DNA of 64,000 bases. Origin: Parolsenella massiliensis (GTDB lineage Bacteria; Actinomycetota; Coriobacteriia; Coriobacteriales; Atopobiaceae). The notes beneath the pieces are model-generated. The model was given only the letters and a program-made list of their open reading frames with translations, searched no databases and was not told where the DNA came from. Each line of letters starts with the position of its first letter. Position 1 is the stretch's first letter. A program made the translations under genes and the position numbers. This document shows positions 46,678-55,171 of the stretch, one piece after another. The stretch spans positions 967,111-1,031,110 of the forward strand of contig NZ_LT671675.1 in the NCBI RefSeq assembly GCF_900143685.1, read 5' to 3'.

Positions 46678-47529
46678 CTAGATGTAGAGGATGAACTTGC
46701 GCTGGAGCTTGCGGAACACGGCGTAGCCAACCGCGATCATGAGGACCGCCCAGAAGGCGCACATGCCGATCGTGATGAGCTCGGGCGGCTGGCCGTTCAG
46801 CAGAATCATGCGCATGAACGTCACGTAGTTGTACATGGGGTTCGCGAGCATGATGACGCGCATGAAGCCGTACGGAACGGCCGCGATCATGCTCACGGGC
46901 CAGAACAGCGGCGTCACGTAGCTCCAAGCCAGGATGACGACGCCCCACAGGTGGATGACGTCGCGGAAGAAGACCGCGAGCGAAGAGAGCAGCATGCTCA
47001 TACCGATGCAGAAGCCCATAAGCAGAACGAGGAGCACCGGGAGCAGGATGATGGTCCAGCTGACCCACACGCCCTCCCACAGCATGACGATGAAGACGGC
47101 AATCATCGAGAACGCGAAGTTGACGAGCGAGAAGAGAACGCGCTCGACCGGGAACACCGTCTTGTTGATGCGCACCTTCTTGAGAAGCGGCGCGGCGTCG
47201 AGAATCGAAGTGACGCCCTGGTTGGTGGAGTCCGCGAAGATCGTCCAGATGACGTTGCCGAGGATGAGGTAGAGCGGGTAGTGCTCCATGTTGTCATAGC
47301 GCAGGAAGAACGAGAACACGAGCGACATGACGACCATCATGAGCAGCGGATTGAGGACGCTCCACACGACTCCGAGTACGCTGCGACGATACTTACGCTT
47401 GAAGTCCTTGCCCACGAGCTGGCGAAGGATGAAGCTCTCCTTGGCGCGGTCGTTGGGCGCAAATGCCTCGGAGGCGGGCACGGGCGCGGGCACGCTCCTT
47501 GCTGCCTGGGCGTTCTGGTCTTGGGACAA
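46678..47529 (-). CDS. Polysaccharide ABC exporter permease (Wzm/TagG type)
   Basis: 283 residues from TTG 47527-47529 with AAGGAG 6 nt upstream; an ATG-like longer frame has no SD. ABC2-type permease: cytoplasmic amphipathic segment RQLVGKDFKRKYRRSVLGVV, six spans and FWPVSMIAAVPYGFMRVIML near the end. Together with the ATPase downstream it forms the exporter of the glycan made by the neighbouring transferases. Confidence 0.88.
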   Translation of the reverse strand: MSQDQNAQAARSVPAPVPASEAFAPNDRAKESFILRQLVGKDFKRKYRRSVLGVVWSVLNPLLMMVVMSLVFSFFLRYDNMEHYPLYLILGNVIWTIFADSTNQGVTSILDAAPLLKKVRINKTVFPVERVLFSLVNFAFSMIAVFIVMLWEGVWVSWTIILLPVLLVLLMGFCIGMSMLLSSLAVFFRDVIHLWGVVILAWSYVTPLFWPVSMIAAVPYGFMRVIMLANPMYNYVTFMRMILLNGQPPELITIGMCAFWAVLMIAVGYAVFRKLQRKFILYI

Positions 47530-47628
47530 TTCGGTCTCCTTGACGGTCCTACAGATAGCGCGCAGAGCGCGCGAGAGCCGCCCGATGCGTACGGAGCGTC
47601 TCAAGCTTTAGATGATAGCAGCGCCGGA

Positions 47629-48831
47629 CTAGGACAGGATACCCTCCACCGCACGCTCACCAAATACCGACTGATAGGGCACGACGCCGTACTGCCCTCC
47701 CACGAACACCTGGACGTAGGTGGCAGCGACCCAGCAGACGAGCACGGCCGCCACGCAGGCACGGCGCAGACGTGGCCCGTCTATCCAGGAGAGGGCCACG
47801 GGCATGAGCAGGATGAGCATGGGCGCAAAGTAGCGTGCCACGCGGTCGATGATGAAGGGCAGAAACGTCGACGAGACGTCGAGCGCAAAGGCGAGCGTGG
47901 CACAGACGATGAGGGCCGAGGCAAGCCCCACCTGAAGGCGTTGCCCGCTCAGGCGTCCCGCGACAAGCGCGAACGCCCACGTGATGCCCGAGGTAATGAT
48001 GGCGTTGAGGCGAGGCGCCGGCCCCACGTACACGCTGCTCGCAGGATCAAGGTACAGGCCGAACCGCGTGCCCGAGAACAGCAACTGCGCTACGTGGACG
48101 CCCACGAACGCCACGACAAGCACCACTGCTAACGCCATGACGGCACGCCGCGGCGTCATCCGAACGCGCAGTAGCGGCCACAGCGCAAGCCACAATAGGC
48201 AGCTCAGGTGCATGCTCGCGCCAAGGAGCACCCACAACGCATAGTGCGCGAACGCATGGAGGCCGGGGTGTGTGCCCGGGTCTTCCTTGTCCTTGGCGCC
48301 CGCCCACGCAAGACCGTTCATCACGCAGGCGATGGCAAACCACTGCCTGGCGATGTTGTAGGACTCAAAGTAGAAGCCTGCCACGACGAAGAGCGCCACC
48401 GAGAGCGCAGGTGCGGGAGAGATGCGCCTACAGGCACGCAGGACAAGCGCATACGTGGTGGCAGAGAGCGTCGCGAACATCCACTGGGGATTGTTCGTGA
48501 ACAGGTTGAGCACGCGGATGAGCAGGTAGAACCCCGGGTCCATTCCCAGTGCGGGAGGCTGGGTGGCATAGAGGTGGTAGAGCTGCCAGTAGCCCAGATA
48601 GCCCGCAGACTCCATGGTTGCCGAGTAGTCAACGCCAATGTCATAGCGAAGCGCCGCGGGGACGAGAAGCGCGACGAACGCCACGACCCACATCGCGTCC
48701 CTGACGCGCGAGGCCAGCCCCTGTGCATGCTCCGCTATGGTCACGCATCCTATGGCGACAAGCGCAACCAGCAGGTAGACGACCAAAAGAACCTCCCACA
48801 GGCGAGCCGCCCCGACAAGGCGGCACGGCAT
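47629..48831 (-). CDS. EpsG-like polysaccharide polymerase/membrane protein
   Basis: 400 residues, about eleven membrane spans. Motifs RYDIGVDYSATMESAGYLGY and FYFESYNIARQWFAIACVMN are typical of the EpsG/Wzy-like family (PF14897). Such proteins polymerise or modify repeat-unit polysaccharides at the outer face. It is the first gene of the locus after tRNA-Asn, on the same strand as the ABC exporter. Its coexistence with an ABC exporter suggests two polymers or a modifying role. Confidence 0.75.
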   Translation of the reverse strand: MPCRLVGAARLWEVLLVVYLLVALVAIGCVTIAEHAQGLASRVRDAMWVVAFVALLVPAALRYDIGVDYSATMESAGYLGYWQLYHLYATQPPALGMDPGFYLLIRVLNLFTNNPQWMFATLSATTYALVLRACRRISPAPALSVALFVVAGFYFESYNIARQWFAIACVMNGLAWAGAKDKEDPGTHPGLHAFAHYALWVLLGASMHLSCLLWLALWPLLRVRMTPRRAVMALAVVLVVAFVGVHVAQLLFSGTRFGLYLDPASSVYVGPAPRLNAIITSGITWAFALVAGRLSGQRLQVGLASALIVCATLAFALDVSSTFLPFIIDRVARYFAPMLILLMPVALSWIDGPRLRRACVAAVLVCWVAATYVQVFVGGQYGVVPYQSVFGERAVEGILS

Positions 48832-48840
48832 TCTCGATTA

Positions 48841-48871
48841 AAGAAAAACCCCGCTAGCAATGCCAACGGGG
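48841..48871 (-). terminator. Intrinsic terminator after tRNA-Asn
   Basis: On the minus strand CCCCGTTGGC, loop ATT and GCTAGCGGGG pair over 10 bp (two wobbles) and are followed by TTTTTCTT. It lies 12 bp after the tRNA and overlaps the start region of the EpsG-like gene. Confidence 0.88.
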
Positions 48872-48882
48872 TCATCAAGTTC

Positions 48883-48957
48883 TGGCTCCTCGAGTAGGAC
48901 TCGAACCTACAACAACGCGGTTAACAGCCGCGGGCTCTACCATTGAGCTATCGAGGA
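48883..48957 (-). tRNA. tRNA-Asn (GTT)
   Basis: 75 nt including an encoded CCA. Acceptor arms TCCTCGA/TCGAGGA, D-arm TAGCTCAATGGTAGAGC, anticodon loop CTGTTAA with anticodon GTT, T-arm GTAGGTTCGAGTCCTAC. The cloverleaf is complete. Its promoter lies in the 73-bp repeat upstream. Confidence 0.97.
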
Positions 48958-49003
48958 ATTCAGTTGTCAGGAGCTCGTTGCTTGCTCCTTGCATGCGAGA
49001 ACT

Positions 49004-49031
49004 AGTATACGGAAAGCGTTCACAAGTGCAA
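49004..49031 (-). promoter_or_regulatory. Promoter of tRNA-Asn
   Basis: On the minus strand TTGCAC (49026-49031), 16 bp, TATACT (49004-49009), with an AT-rich UP-like stretch (AAAATTTT) upstream, 46 bp before the tRNA. The whole element is copied at 56371-56398. Confidence 0.75.
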
Positions 49032-49076
49032 CCCAAAATTTTGACGAATTTTCGAGACGTCTCCCGCGAGGTCCCC
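49004..49076. repeat. 73-bp direct repeat, left copy
   Basis: From AGTATACGG to GAGGTCCCC. It matches 56371-56443 at 72 of 73 positions (A versus G at 49022/56389) in the same orientation. The two copies flank the IS block exactly, so they look like a long target-site duplication. Confidence 0.9.
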
Positions 49077-49178
49077 CGTCTTTAGGATTTAGCACCAGAA
49101 CTCTTTAGAACCAGAGACCACCTTTTCCCGTCTTTAGGATTTAGCACCAGAACTCTTTAGAACCAGAGACCACCTTTT
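49075..49178. repeat. 52-bp tandem repeat, two copies, at the IS left end
   Basis: CCCGTCTTTAGGATTTAGC starts at 49075 and again at 49127; the units appear identical over 52 bp. Each begins with the terminal inverted repeat, so the left end of the IS is doubled. Confidence 0.92.
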
Positions 49179-49186
49179 CACCTCGA

Positions 49187-49210
49187 AACCAGCCGCCGGG
49201 CTGGTTTTTT
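49187..49210 (+). terminator. Intrinsic terminator inside the IS left end
   Basis: AACCAGCC, GCCG loop, GGCTGGTT followed by TTTT. It stops transcription entering the element from outside, upstream of the transposase promoter, a common protective device of IS elements. Confidence 0.85.
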
Positions 49211-49226
49211 GCGTTTTGGGGCGGAT

Positions 49227-49281
49227 TTGACAAAGTTCTTCTTGTTATCATTGTAAAATGGTGCTATGGTGCTATGGTGCT
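49227..49281 (+). promoter_or_regulatory. Transposase promoter region with 8-bp triple repeat
   Basis: A perfect -35 TTGACA lies at 49227-49232; the -10 is less clear (ATTGTA at 17 bp or TAAAAT further on). Immediately after, ATGGTGCT is repeated three times (49258-49281), 20 bp before the likely start codon. Confidence 0.5.
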
Positions 49282-49301
49282 ACGACGAACATGGGGGCAA
49301 C

Positions 49302-51047
49302 ATGGCGTACTTCCTGAAGAAATCGGCCAACAAGAAAGGGCTCTACCTCCAGATCTACGAGAGCTTCTACGACCCCGCCAGGAGGCAGACGGCACACCGC
49401 TCAGTCGAGGCTTTGGGCTATGAGCATGAGCTCAGGCAAGCCGGTATCGCCGACCCCGTCGCGCACTTCAAAGCCAAGGTAGATTCAATGAATGCCGAGC
49501 GCAGAGCAAGAAAAATCGAGGAGCGGGCAAGGCGCGTCGGCGGGTCCACCCCCGAGCGCATGCTCGGCCACTTCCCCTTCAAAGCGCTTGACGCGCGCCT
49601 GGGCGCGCTCGGCGACCTGAGGTACCTGCAGCTTGCAGGCGGGCTGCGCTTTTCCGTTTCAGACCTGCTCTCCGAGCTCGTCTACGCGCGCCTGTGCGCC
49701 CCTTGCTCCAAGCGAAGGACCTTCCACGACGTACTGCCCTCCATGTTCGGCAGCGAAGGCTTCTCCCTCGACCAGCTCTACGACGGCATGGGGTTTCTAG
49801 GAGCCGAGTATCCCAAGGTCATCGAGGCCTACAACCATGCCATCGCCGACGTGTGGCCGCGCGAAACCTCGCGTACGTACTTCGACTGCACGAACTTCTA
49901 CTTCGAGATCGACCGCGAAGACGAGCTTCGCCGCAAGGGGCCATCCAAGGAGAGGAGGGCCGATCCGATCGTCGGCATGGGCCTCTTGCTCGACGCTGAC
50001 TGCGTGCCCTTAGGCATGAGAATATACCCCGGCAACGAAAGCGAAAAGCCCGTCTTGAAGCGGGCGATCGACGAGATGAGACGGCGCGCGGGCGTGACCG
50101 GCAAGGTCGTACGCGTGGCCGACAAAGGCTTGAACTGCGCGGACAACGTCGCCGATGCCGTGCTGTCGGGAGACGGCTACATCTTCTCCAAGTCCGTCAA
50201 GCAATTGCCAAGAGCGGAGCTCGCATGGGTCCTCTCCGACGAGGGCTGGGTCGATGTCGCAGGGGTCGACGGCCAAGCGCGCTACAGCTACAAGAAGGTC
50301 GTCGGCGACTTCGAGTACAAGGTCAACAGCGAGAACGGCAAGAAAAGAGCGGTGGCGCTGCCCGAGAAGCGCGTGGCCACCTACAGCCCCAAGCTCGCCA
50401 AAAAGCAGCTCGCCGAGATAAACCGGCAGATTGAGAAGGCGAGGTCATTGCGCCTTGCCGCGGCGAAGAAGTCCGAGTACGGCGACAGCGCCAGATACGT
50501 GACCTTCACCGCAGTCGACGCCGACGGCGAGGTACCCGACGGCATGCAGGTAGCCTGCTCGCTCAACCGCGAGGCAATCGAGCGGGCGCGGTCGCTCGCA
50601 GGCTACAACATGATTGTGACCTCAGAGGTCAATATGCCGGCAAGTGAAATCTACGATGCGTACCACAATCTGTGGCGCATCGAGGAATCGTTCCGCGTGA
50701 TGAAGTCGCAGCTGGACGCACGACCGGTGTACATGCAGAAACCAAACAGCATCAAAGGGCACTTCCTCGTATGCTATATCGCGGTGCTACTGCTGCGCCT
50801 TTTACAGGTGAAGGTGCTCGGCAACAGGTACAGCTCAGAAGAGATCGTGGCGTTTGCGCGCGGGTTCAGGGTAGTGGAAGCCTCGCCGCGCAAGTATGTG
50901 AATCTGTCACGCTCTTCCTCGCTCCTCGACGAACTCGAGCGGCTGAGCGGTCAGCCGCTGGGCAACTACTACCTGAAAAAGAGCGAAGTTGATGCAATTT
51001 TGAACACGAAGCTCGACTTCGAGGCAACTCAAGACGGAGTGTCTTAG
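49302..51047 (+). CDS. IS1634-family transposase
   Basis: 581 residues from ATG 49302 (MAYFLKKSANKKGLYLQIYE). DDE transposase of the IS4 superfamily: first Asp D195 in TYFDCTNFYFE, second D274 in RVADKGLNCADN, Glu at 461/462 in LWRIEESFRVMKS. It appears complete and intact, so this copy may be active. An in-frame ATG 36 bp upstream lies within the 8-bp repeats and is less likely. It moves the element by cut-and-paste with long target duplications. Confidence 0.93.
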   Translation: MAYFLKKSANKKGLYLQIYESFYDPARRQTAHRSVEALGYEHELRQAGIADPVAHFKAKVDSMNAERRARKIEERARRVGGSTPERMLGHFPFKALDARLGALGDLRYLQLAGGLRFSVSDLLSELVYARLCAPCSKRRTFHDVLPSMFGSEGFSLDQLYDGMGFLGAEYPKVIEAYNHAIADVWPRETSRTYFDCTNFYFEIDREDELRRKGPSKERRADPIVGMGLLLDADCVPLGMRIYPGNESEKPVLKRAIDEMRRRAGVTGKVVRVADKGLNCADNVADAVLSGDGYIFSKSVKQLPRAELAWVLSDEGWVDVAGVDGQARYSYKKVVGDFEYKVNSENGKKRAVALPEKRVATYSPKLAKKQLAEINRQIEKARSLRLAAAKKSEYGDSARYVTFTAVDADGEVPDGMQVACSLNREAIERARSLAGYNMIVTSEVNMPASEIYDAYHNLWRIEESFRVMKSQLDARPVYMQKPNSIKGHFLVCYIAVLLLRLLQVKVLGNRYSSEEIVAFARGFRVVEASPRKYVNLSRSSSLLDELERLSGQPLGNYYLKKSEVDAILNTKLDFEATQDGVS

Positions 51048-51276
51048 CACCACTTTTGCATTTTATTCTCGGAAGTCGGGTATGATAGCAGAACAGGTGA
51101 GGAGGAAAAGGGGTGCATACCTTATCCAGATGACAGGTCCGAAGCGCCGGAGCGCCGCCAGCGCCAGGCGAATCGGTTTCACCTGGCGCCGGCGGTGCGG
51201 GAGCACGGGTGCGCGACGCCGGGCATACCCGATCGCTTGGCACCGGCACTTGGCGGAGAACGGGGCCGAGGGCGCG
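51048..51276. other. Junction region between IS copy 1 and the transglutaminase gene
   Basis: 51048-51080 is the IS right end. After it the sequence is unrelated to the flank of copy 2. A hairpin at 51161-51189 (GCGCCAGG/CCTGGCGC) lies downstream of the minus-strand gene and could end its transcript, without a T run. No gene is supported. Confidence 0.5.
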
Positions 51277-53904
51277 CTACGCGGCCAGGCGGCTCGGATC
51301 CACGTAGTCCTCCACCACGGAATCCAGCAGCGCGTCTTTATCGTACACGCGGCCGTCGAGCTTCGGGTCCTTCTGGTCGAGCATCAGGTACTGGCCGTCG
51401 GACTGGTTGTCGCCCTGGTCCGTGTCGTCCCAGGTCACGTCCACGACCTTCCAGGTGCCGTCGACGTTCACGAGGTTCCAGGCGTGGCCGTTGTTGTTGG
51501 AGCCCGGCTGCGGCGGCACGGTACCCGTCACGTAGAGGCTCTTGACCCCCGCCTCGTCGGCGCAGGCCTTGAAGATCGCGGCGTAACCCGAGCACACCAC
51601 GCGGTTGTCGTCGAGGAGCTCGTAGGCGGCGTAGCCGCGGTGCTTCCAGACGTCCATCGGGTCGACGTCGGCCTTATCCCCTTGGCCGGAGTTCAGGTAG
51701 TAGCTGTCCCAGTCGTAGAACAGGCGGTTCGAGAGGGCGGCGTCGAGCGCCTTGACCTTATCCGCGTCGGACATGCCGTCCTGCACGGCGTCGGCCACGA
51801 TCTGCTTGATCACCTTGTAGGTTTCCTCGCGTTTCTTGTTGAGCGCTGGGATGTCGTTGTCCTCGCCCTCGGCGTTCAGGCCGTTAATGTAGAGCGCCAC
51901 GGTGACCTTGTCGCCCTCGGTGCGCTCGTTCACGCTCATGCCGCCGGGCCACACCATCGTCATCGGGTTCTGGGCGCAGGCTTCCTCGACCACGTCGGTG
52001 ATGTCCGGCGCACCCGCCTGGGTGGCGTACTTGGTGATGTCCAGGTACATGTTGCCGGCCATGATGTTGCTCGCCACGAACTTCACGTAGTCGGAGCTGC
52101 CGGAGACGGGATAGGGAACGTCGGCCGGCTCAGACACGGCCTTGGTCGACTTCTGGATGGCCGCCCAGTCCACGTCGTTGTCGAAGTTCGCGCGCTGCGG
52201 CGAGCCGACAGCGGGGTTCGCCTTGGCCATGGCCGTGAGCTGCTCGTCGGCAGCCTTCTCGATCTCGTCCGCGCCGCCCGGCCAGTCCGTGCCGTCCAGC
52301 GTGAAGGTGCTGGTGATGAGCGTGTTCCGAACCTTGTAGGGAATCTCGAGCCGCGTGTAGGATCGCTTGGACCAGGTGGAGGGATCGCTCTCGTCCGCGC
52401 CCTCGATCATGCTGCTGTCCGTGCTCGTCATCTTGGAGACGTCGATGTCGTTCACGATCGAAGCCGCGGTTCCGTCCGCCATGGTCACGTACGTGATGAG
52501 CCGGTGGGCGAGGTACGCCTTCGGATCGGCGCGGGAGTCGGGAGCCTGCTGGGCCCAGTCGCTGTTCACGTTGATGGCGTCCTTCACGGGGATCTGGCTC
52601 AGCAGGTTGTTGATGCTCTTGAACTGGAAGGGCGACTGCTGGTCATCGGAACCGTCACCCACGGCCACGACGGTGATGGACGTGGCCTTGACCTTGTCCT
52701 TCGTAGGGGCGTACGCCACCTCGAGGCCCTGTGCGCCCTGCTTGACCTTTTCGCGGTTGTAGTAGACGGCGTCCTCGTCATCGCCGATCACGAGGTCGTC
52801 GAACTGGTAGTTCTGGTGGTAGTTCGAGGCGCCCGCGTCGCCCCACTTGGCAGCGTCGTCGGCGGCGCGCTGCTGGGAGTCCTTGGACTCGGGGTCGTAG
52901 TCGAGCGTGTTGATCTTCGTGTCCGTGGTGGTGGCGAGCAGCGACAGCTCGACGCCTTGGGAGGGGTCGGAGACCGTGGGGTCCACCGTCTTCATGTACA
53001 CCTTGTACTTCTTGGCACCGTCCACCTTGTCCCAGGAGATGCCGAGGCCGCCGTCGTCCTGGACCGCGAACTGCAGGTTCTGCGGGGCGGCGAACTGGTT
53101 CTCGGGCGCGTTCACGTCGTCCTGCACGGTGAAGTAGGTGACCTGGGGCTTCTCGAGCTTCTTGCCGTCCGAGCCGATGTAGCGCACCAGGTAGTAGCCC
53201 CCGAAGCCGTACCAGCGGCCCCAGGCACCCTTGAGGGTGTCCTTATGGAAGACGTCGTCGCCGTCCACGTCGTCTAAGTCCTTGGACTTGTCGCGGCACG
53301 TGACGAACGTCGGCTCCACCTGGAGCTCGTTCTTGCCGTCGTCATTCACCTGCGTGACCTGGATGGGGATCTCCTCAGTGAGGGCGCCGTCGGCGAAGAC
53401 GCGGGCGGAGCCGGTGGCGTCCGCGATCTGGTAGTCGCCGGTGGCCTCGTCGCCGATGTTCTCGAGACCCAGGTCCACGCCGTCGTCGAGCTCGAAGTCG
53501 AACTCGTGGTCGGGCTCGAGGTCGCGCTGCGGCGTCTGGAGGTCGTACTTGTCGGGGCTGAGGTTGTCGGAGTAGGCGTCGCCCATGGAGAGCTGCGCCG
53601 CCTGCTGGCGGAAGGGTCCGAACTCGATGAAGAAGCGCACGCCCGTGAACGCGAGCCAGACGACGAGGACGATCGCGGCCACCTTGAGCACACGGTGGCG
53701 CTTCTTGGGCTTGCCGCCGTAGTCGTTGAAGTCGGGAGCCGCCTCCCCGAACGCGCCGCCAGTGGCGGCACCGTCCGAGGCGACGGCCCCTTGCTCCTCA
53801 ACCGGCTTCTCTTCGTCGGCCGCAGGCGATGTCGCGGCGCCCGCCGGCGGGACGGGCGTCCCCGGTCGGACGGGCTTGCGCCCCTTGCTCGCTTTCTCGC
53901 TCAT
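51277..53904 (-). CDS. Large membrane-anchored protein with transglutaminase-like domain
   Basis: 875 residues from ATG 53902-53904 (AAGGGGGGA upstream). A Pro/Ala/Lys-rich cytoplasmic start (1-68), one span (about 70-90), then a long acidic external part with an Fn3-like stretch (LGISWDKVDGAKKYKVYMKT). The C-terminal 120 residues are a transglutaminase-like protease fold: C771 in RVVCSGYAAIFKACADEAGV, H807 in NGHAWNLVNVDG and an Asp in WKVVDVTWDD. Such domains in Gram-positive surface proteins may cross-link or cleave proteins. It lies in the IS-bounded block with a truncated gdhA. Partner and substrate are unknown. Confidence 0.75.
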   Translation of the reverse strand: MSEKASKGRKPVRPGTPVPPAGAATSPAADEEKPVEEQGAVASDGAATGGAFGEAAPDFNDYGGKPKKRHRVLKVAAIVLVVWLAFTGVRFFIEFGPFRQQAAQLSMGDAYSDNLSPDKYDLQTPQRDLEPDHEFDFELDDGVDLGLENIGDEATGDYQIADATGSARVFADGALTEEIPIQVTQVNDDGKNELQVEPTFVTCRDKSKDLDDVDGDDVFHKDTLKGAWGRWYGFGGYYLVRYIGSDGKKLEKPQVTYFTVQDDVNAPENQFAAPQNLQFAVQDDGGLGISWDKVDGAKKYKVYMKTVDPTVSDPSQGVELSLLATTTDTKINTLDYDPESKDSQQRAADDAAKWGDAGASNYHQNYQFDDLVIGDDEDAVYYNREKVKQGAQGLEVAYAPTKDKVKATSITVVAVGDGSDDQQSPFQFKSINNLLSQIPVKDAINVNSDWAQQAPDSRADPKAYLAHRLITYVTMADGTAASIVNDIDVSKMTSTDSSMIEGADESDPSTWSKRSYTRLEIPYKVRNTLITSTFTLDGTDWPGGADEIEKAADEQLTAMAKANPAVGSPQRANFDNDVDWAAIQKSTKAVSEPADVPYPVSGSSDYVKFVASNIMAGNMYLDITKYATQAGAPDITDVVEEACAQNPMTMVWPGGMSVNERTEGDKVTVALYINGLNAEGEDNDIPALNKKREETYKVIKQIVADAVQDGMSDADKVKALDAALSNRLFYDWDSYYLNSGQGDKADVDPMDVWKHRGYAAYELLDDNRVVCSGYAAIFKACADEAGVKSLYVTGTVPPQPGSNNNGHAWNLVNVDGTWKVVDVTWDDTDQGDNQSDGQYLMLDQKDPKLDGRVYDKDALLDSVVEDYVDPSRLAA

Positions 53905-54021
53905 GCCTTCCCCCCTTTCCCGGGTGGCCGCGCGCCGGCCCCACGAACGCGCGGGGACCGGGGAGGCCGTCCGATGACTCGTCCAACACAAGATGTGAAC
54001 GTTCCCAAAACGATTCGGATA

Positions 54022-54027
54022 AGTATA
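54022..54027 (-). promoter_or_regulatory. Candidate -10 of the transglutaminase gene
   Basis: TATACT on the minus strand, 118 bp before the start codon, in the spacer after the gdhA terminator. The -35 is not evident. Confidence 0.4.
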
Positions 54028-54119
54028 GGGCCGATGGTACGTTCGACACATGACCACCGGTTACCGATTACCTGTTCTTAACGGTTGACGCCAGTCGCCC
54101 GCGGGCCATGAGAGGTGAA

Positions 54120-54147
54120 TAAAAGAAGGGCGACCCGAGGGCCGCCC
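54120..54147 (-). terminator. Terminator of the gdhA remnant
   Basis: On the minus strand GGGCGGCCC and GGGTCGCCC form a stem (arms pair around CTC) followed by TTCTTTTATT, 52 bp after the gdhA stop. Confidence 0.75.
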
Positions 54148-54199
54148 ATCCCGAATCCCCGCCGCGCGGGCGGCAGGGGCATGCTGCAAAGCGTGTGAG

Positions 54200-55171
54200 C
54201 TACACGATGCCCTGGGCCAGCATGGCGGCGGCCACCTTGAGGAAGCCCGCGATGTTCGCGCCGACCACGAGGTTGCCCTCGAAGCCGTACTCCTTGGCGG
54301 TGTCGGCGCAATTGTGGTAGATGCCGCGCATGAGCTGCTCGAGCTTGCCATCGACCTCCTCGAAGGTCCAAGACAGGTGCTCGGCGTTCTGGCTCATCTC
54401 AAGGCCGGAGACGAGCACGCCGCCGGCGTTCGCGGCCTTGCCCGGGCAAAAGGCCACGCCGTGCTCGATGAAGTAGTTGGTAGCCTCGGTGGTGGTGGGC
54501 ATGTTGGCGCCCTCGCCCACGATCTTCACGCCGTTGGCCACGAGCTTCTCGGCGTCCTCCAGCAGCAGCGTGTTCTCGCGCGCGCAGGGCAGCGCGATGT
54601 CGCAAGCCAGACCCCACACGCCGCGGCCGTCCTCGGCATGCCAGGTGGCGTTGGGGCGGGACTCCACATAGAGCGCCAGACTCACGCCATGGTCGTGACC
54701 GGAGCGCTTCTTGTTGTAGATGTCCTCGAGCACCTGGTAGTCGATGCCGTCCGGATCCTCGACCCAGCCCTTGGTGTCGGAGGCGGCGATGGTCTTGCCG
54801 CCCAGCTGGGCCACCTTCTGGATGGCGTAGATGGCGACGTTGCCGGAGCCGTGCACCACGACGGTCTTACCCTCGAAGGAATCGCCATGGCTCTTGAGCA
54901 GCTCGTCCACGTAGTAGACCAGGCCGTAGCCCGTGGCCTCGGTGCGGGCGAGCGAGCCGCCGAAGGAGAGGCCCTTGCCGGTGAGCACGCCGGACCACTC
55001 GTCGCGGAGGCGCTTATACTGGCCGAAGAGGTAGCCGATCTCGCGACCGCCCACGCCCAGGTCGCCGGCGGGAACGTCGGTGTTGGGGCCGATGTGGCGG
55101 GAGAGCTCGGTCATAAAGGATTGGCAGAACGCCATGACCTCGCGGTTGGACTTACCCTTGGGGTCAAACTT
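54200..55171 (-). pseudogene. gdhA: NADP-type glutamate dehydrogenase, 5' end missing
   Basis: About 323 C-terminal residues from FDPKGKSNREVMAFCQSFMT to AAAMLAQGIV. The GDIGVGGRE-like segment (AGDLGVGGREIGYLFGQYKR), the nucleotide-binding VHGSGNVAIYAIQKVAQLGG and GEGANMPTTTEATNYF are present. About 125 N-terminal residues, including the substrate lysines upstream of FDPKG, are lost where the reading frame runs into IS copy 2 at 55168-55172. The remnant cannot make a working dehydrogenase. Confidence 0.9.

Larger units (their letters stand above)
49075..51080 (+). mobile_element. IS1634-family insertion sequence, full copy
   Basis: About 2.0 kb. The left end CCCGTCTTTAG and the inverted right end CCCGACTTCCG share an imperfect terminal repeat. 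Inside are a 52-bp tandem duplication of the left end, a terminator, a promoter and the transposase. The right end (GAAGTCGGG) was fixed by comparing the two copies, which diverge after 51080 and 56369. The IS4-superfamily branch IS1634/IS1549 is known for long target duplications, matching the 73-bp repeat here. Confidence 0.85.

Noticed and set aside
49075-49178. CRISPR-like repeats
   Set aside because: Only two directly adjacent 52-bp units without spacers, and they form an IS terminus.
51082-53277. 731-codon plus-strand frame opposite the transglutaminase gene
   Set aside because: Repetitive Val/Gly/Asp/His translation without domains; the minus-strand protein has signal anchor and catalytic motifs with an SD.
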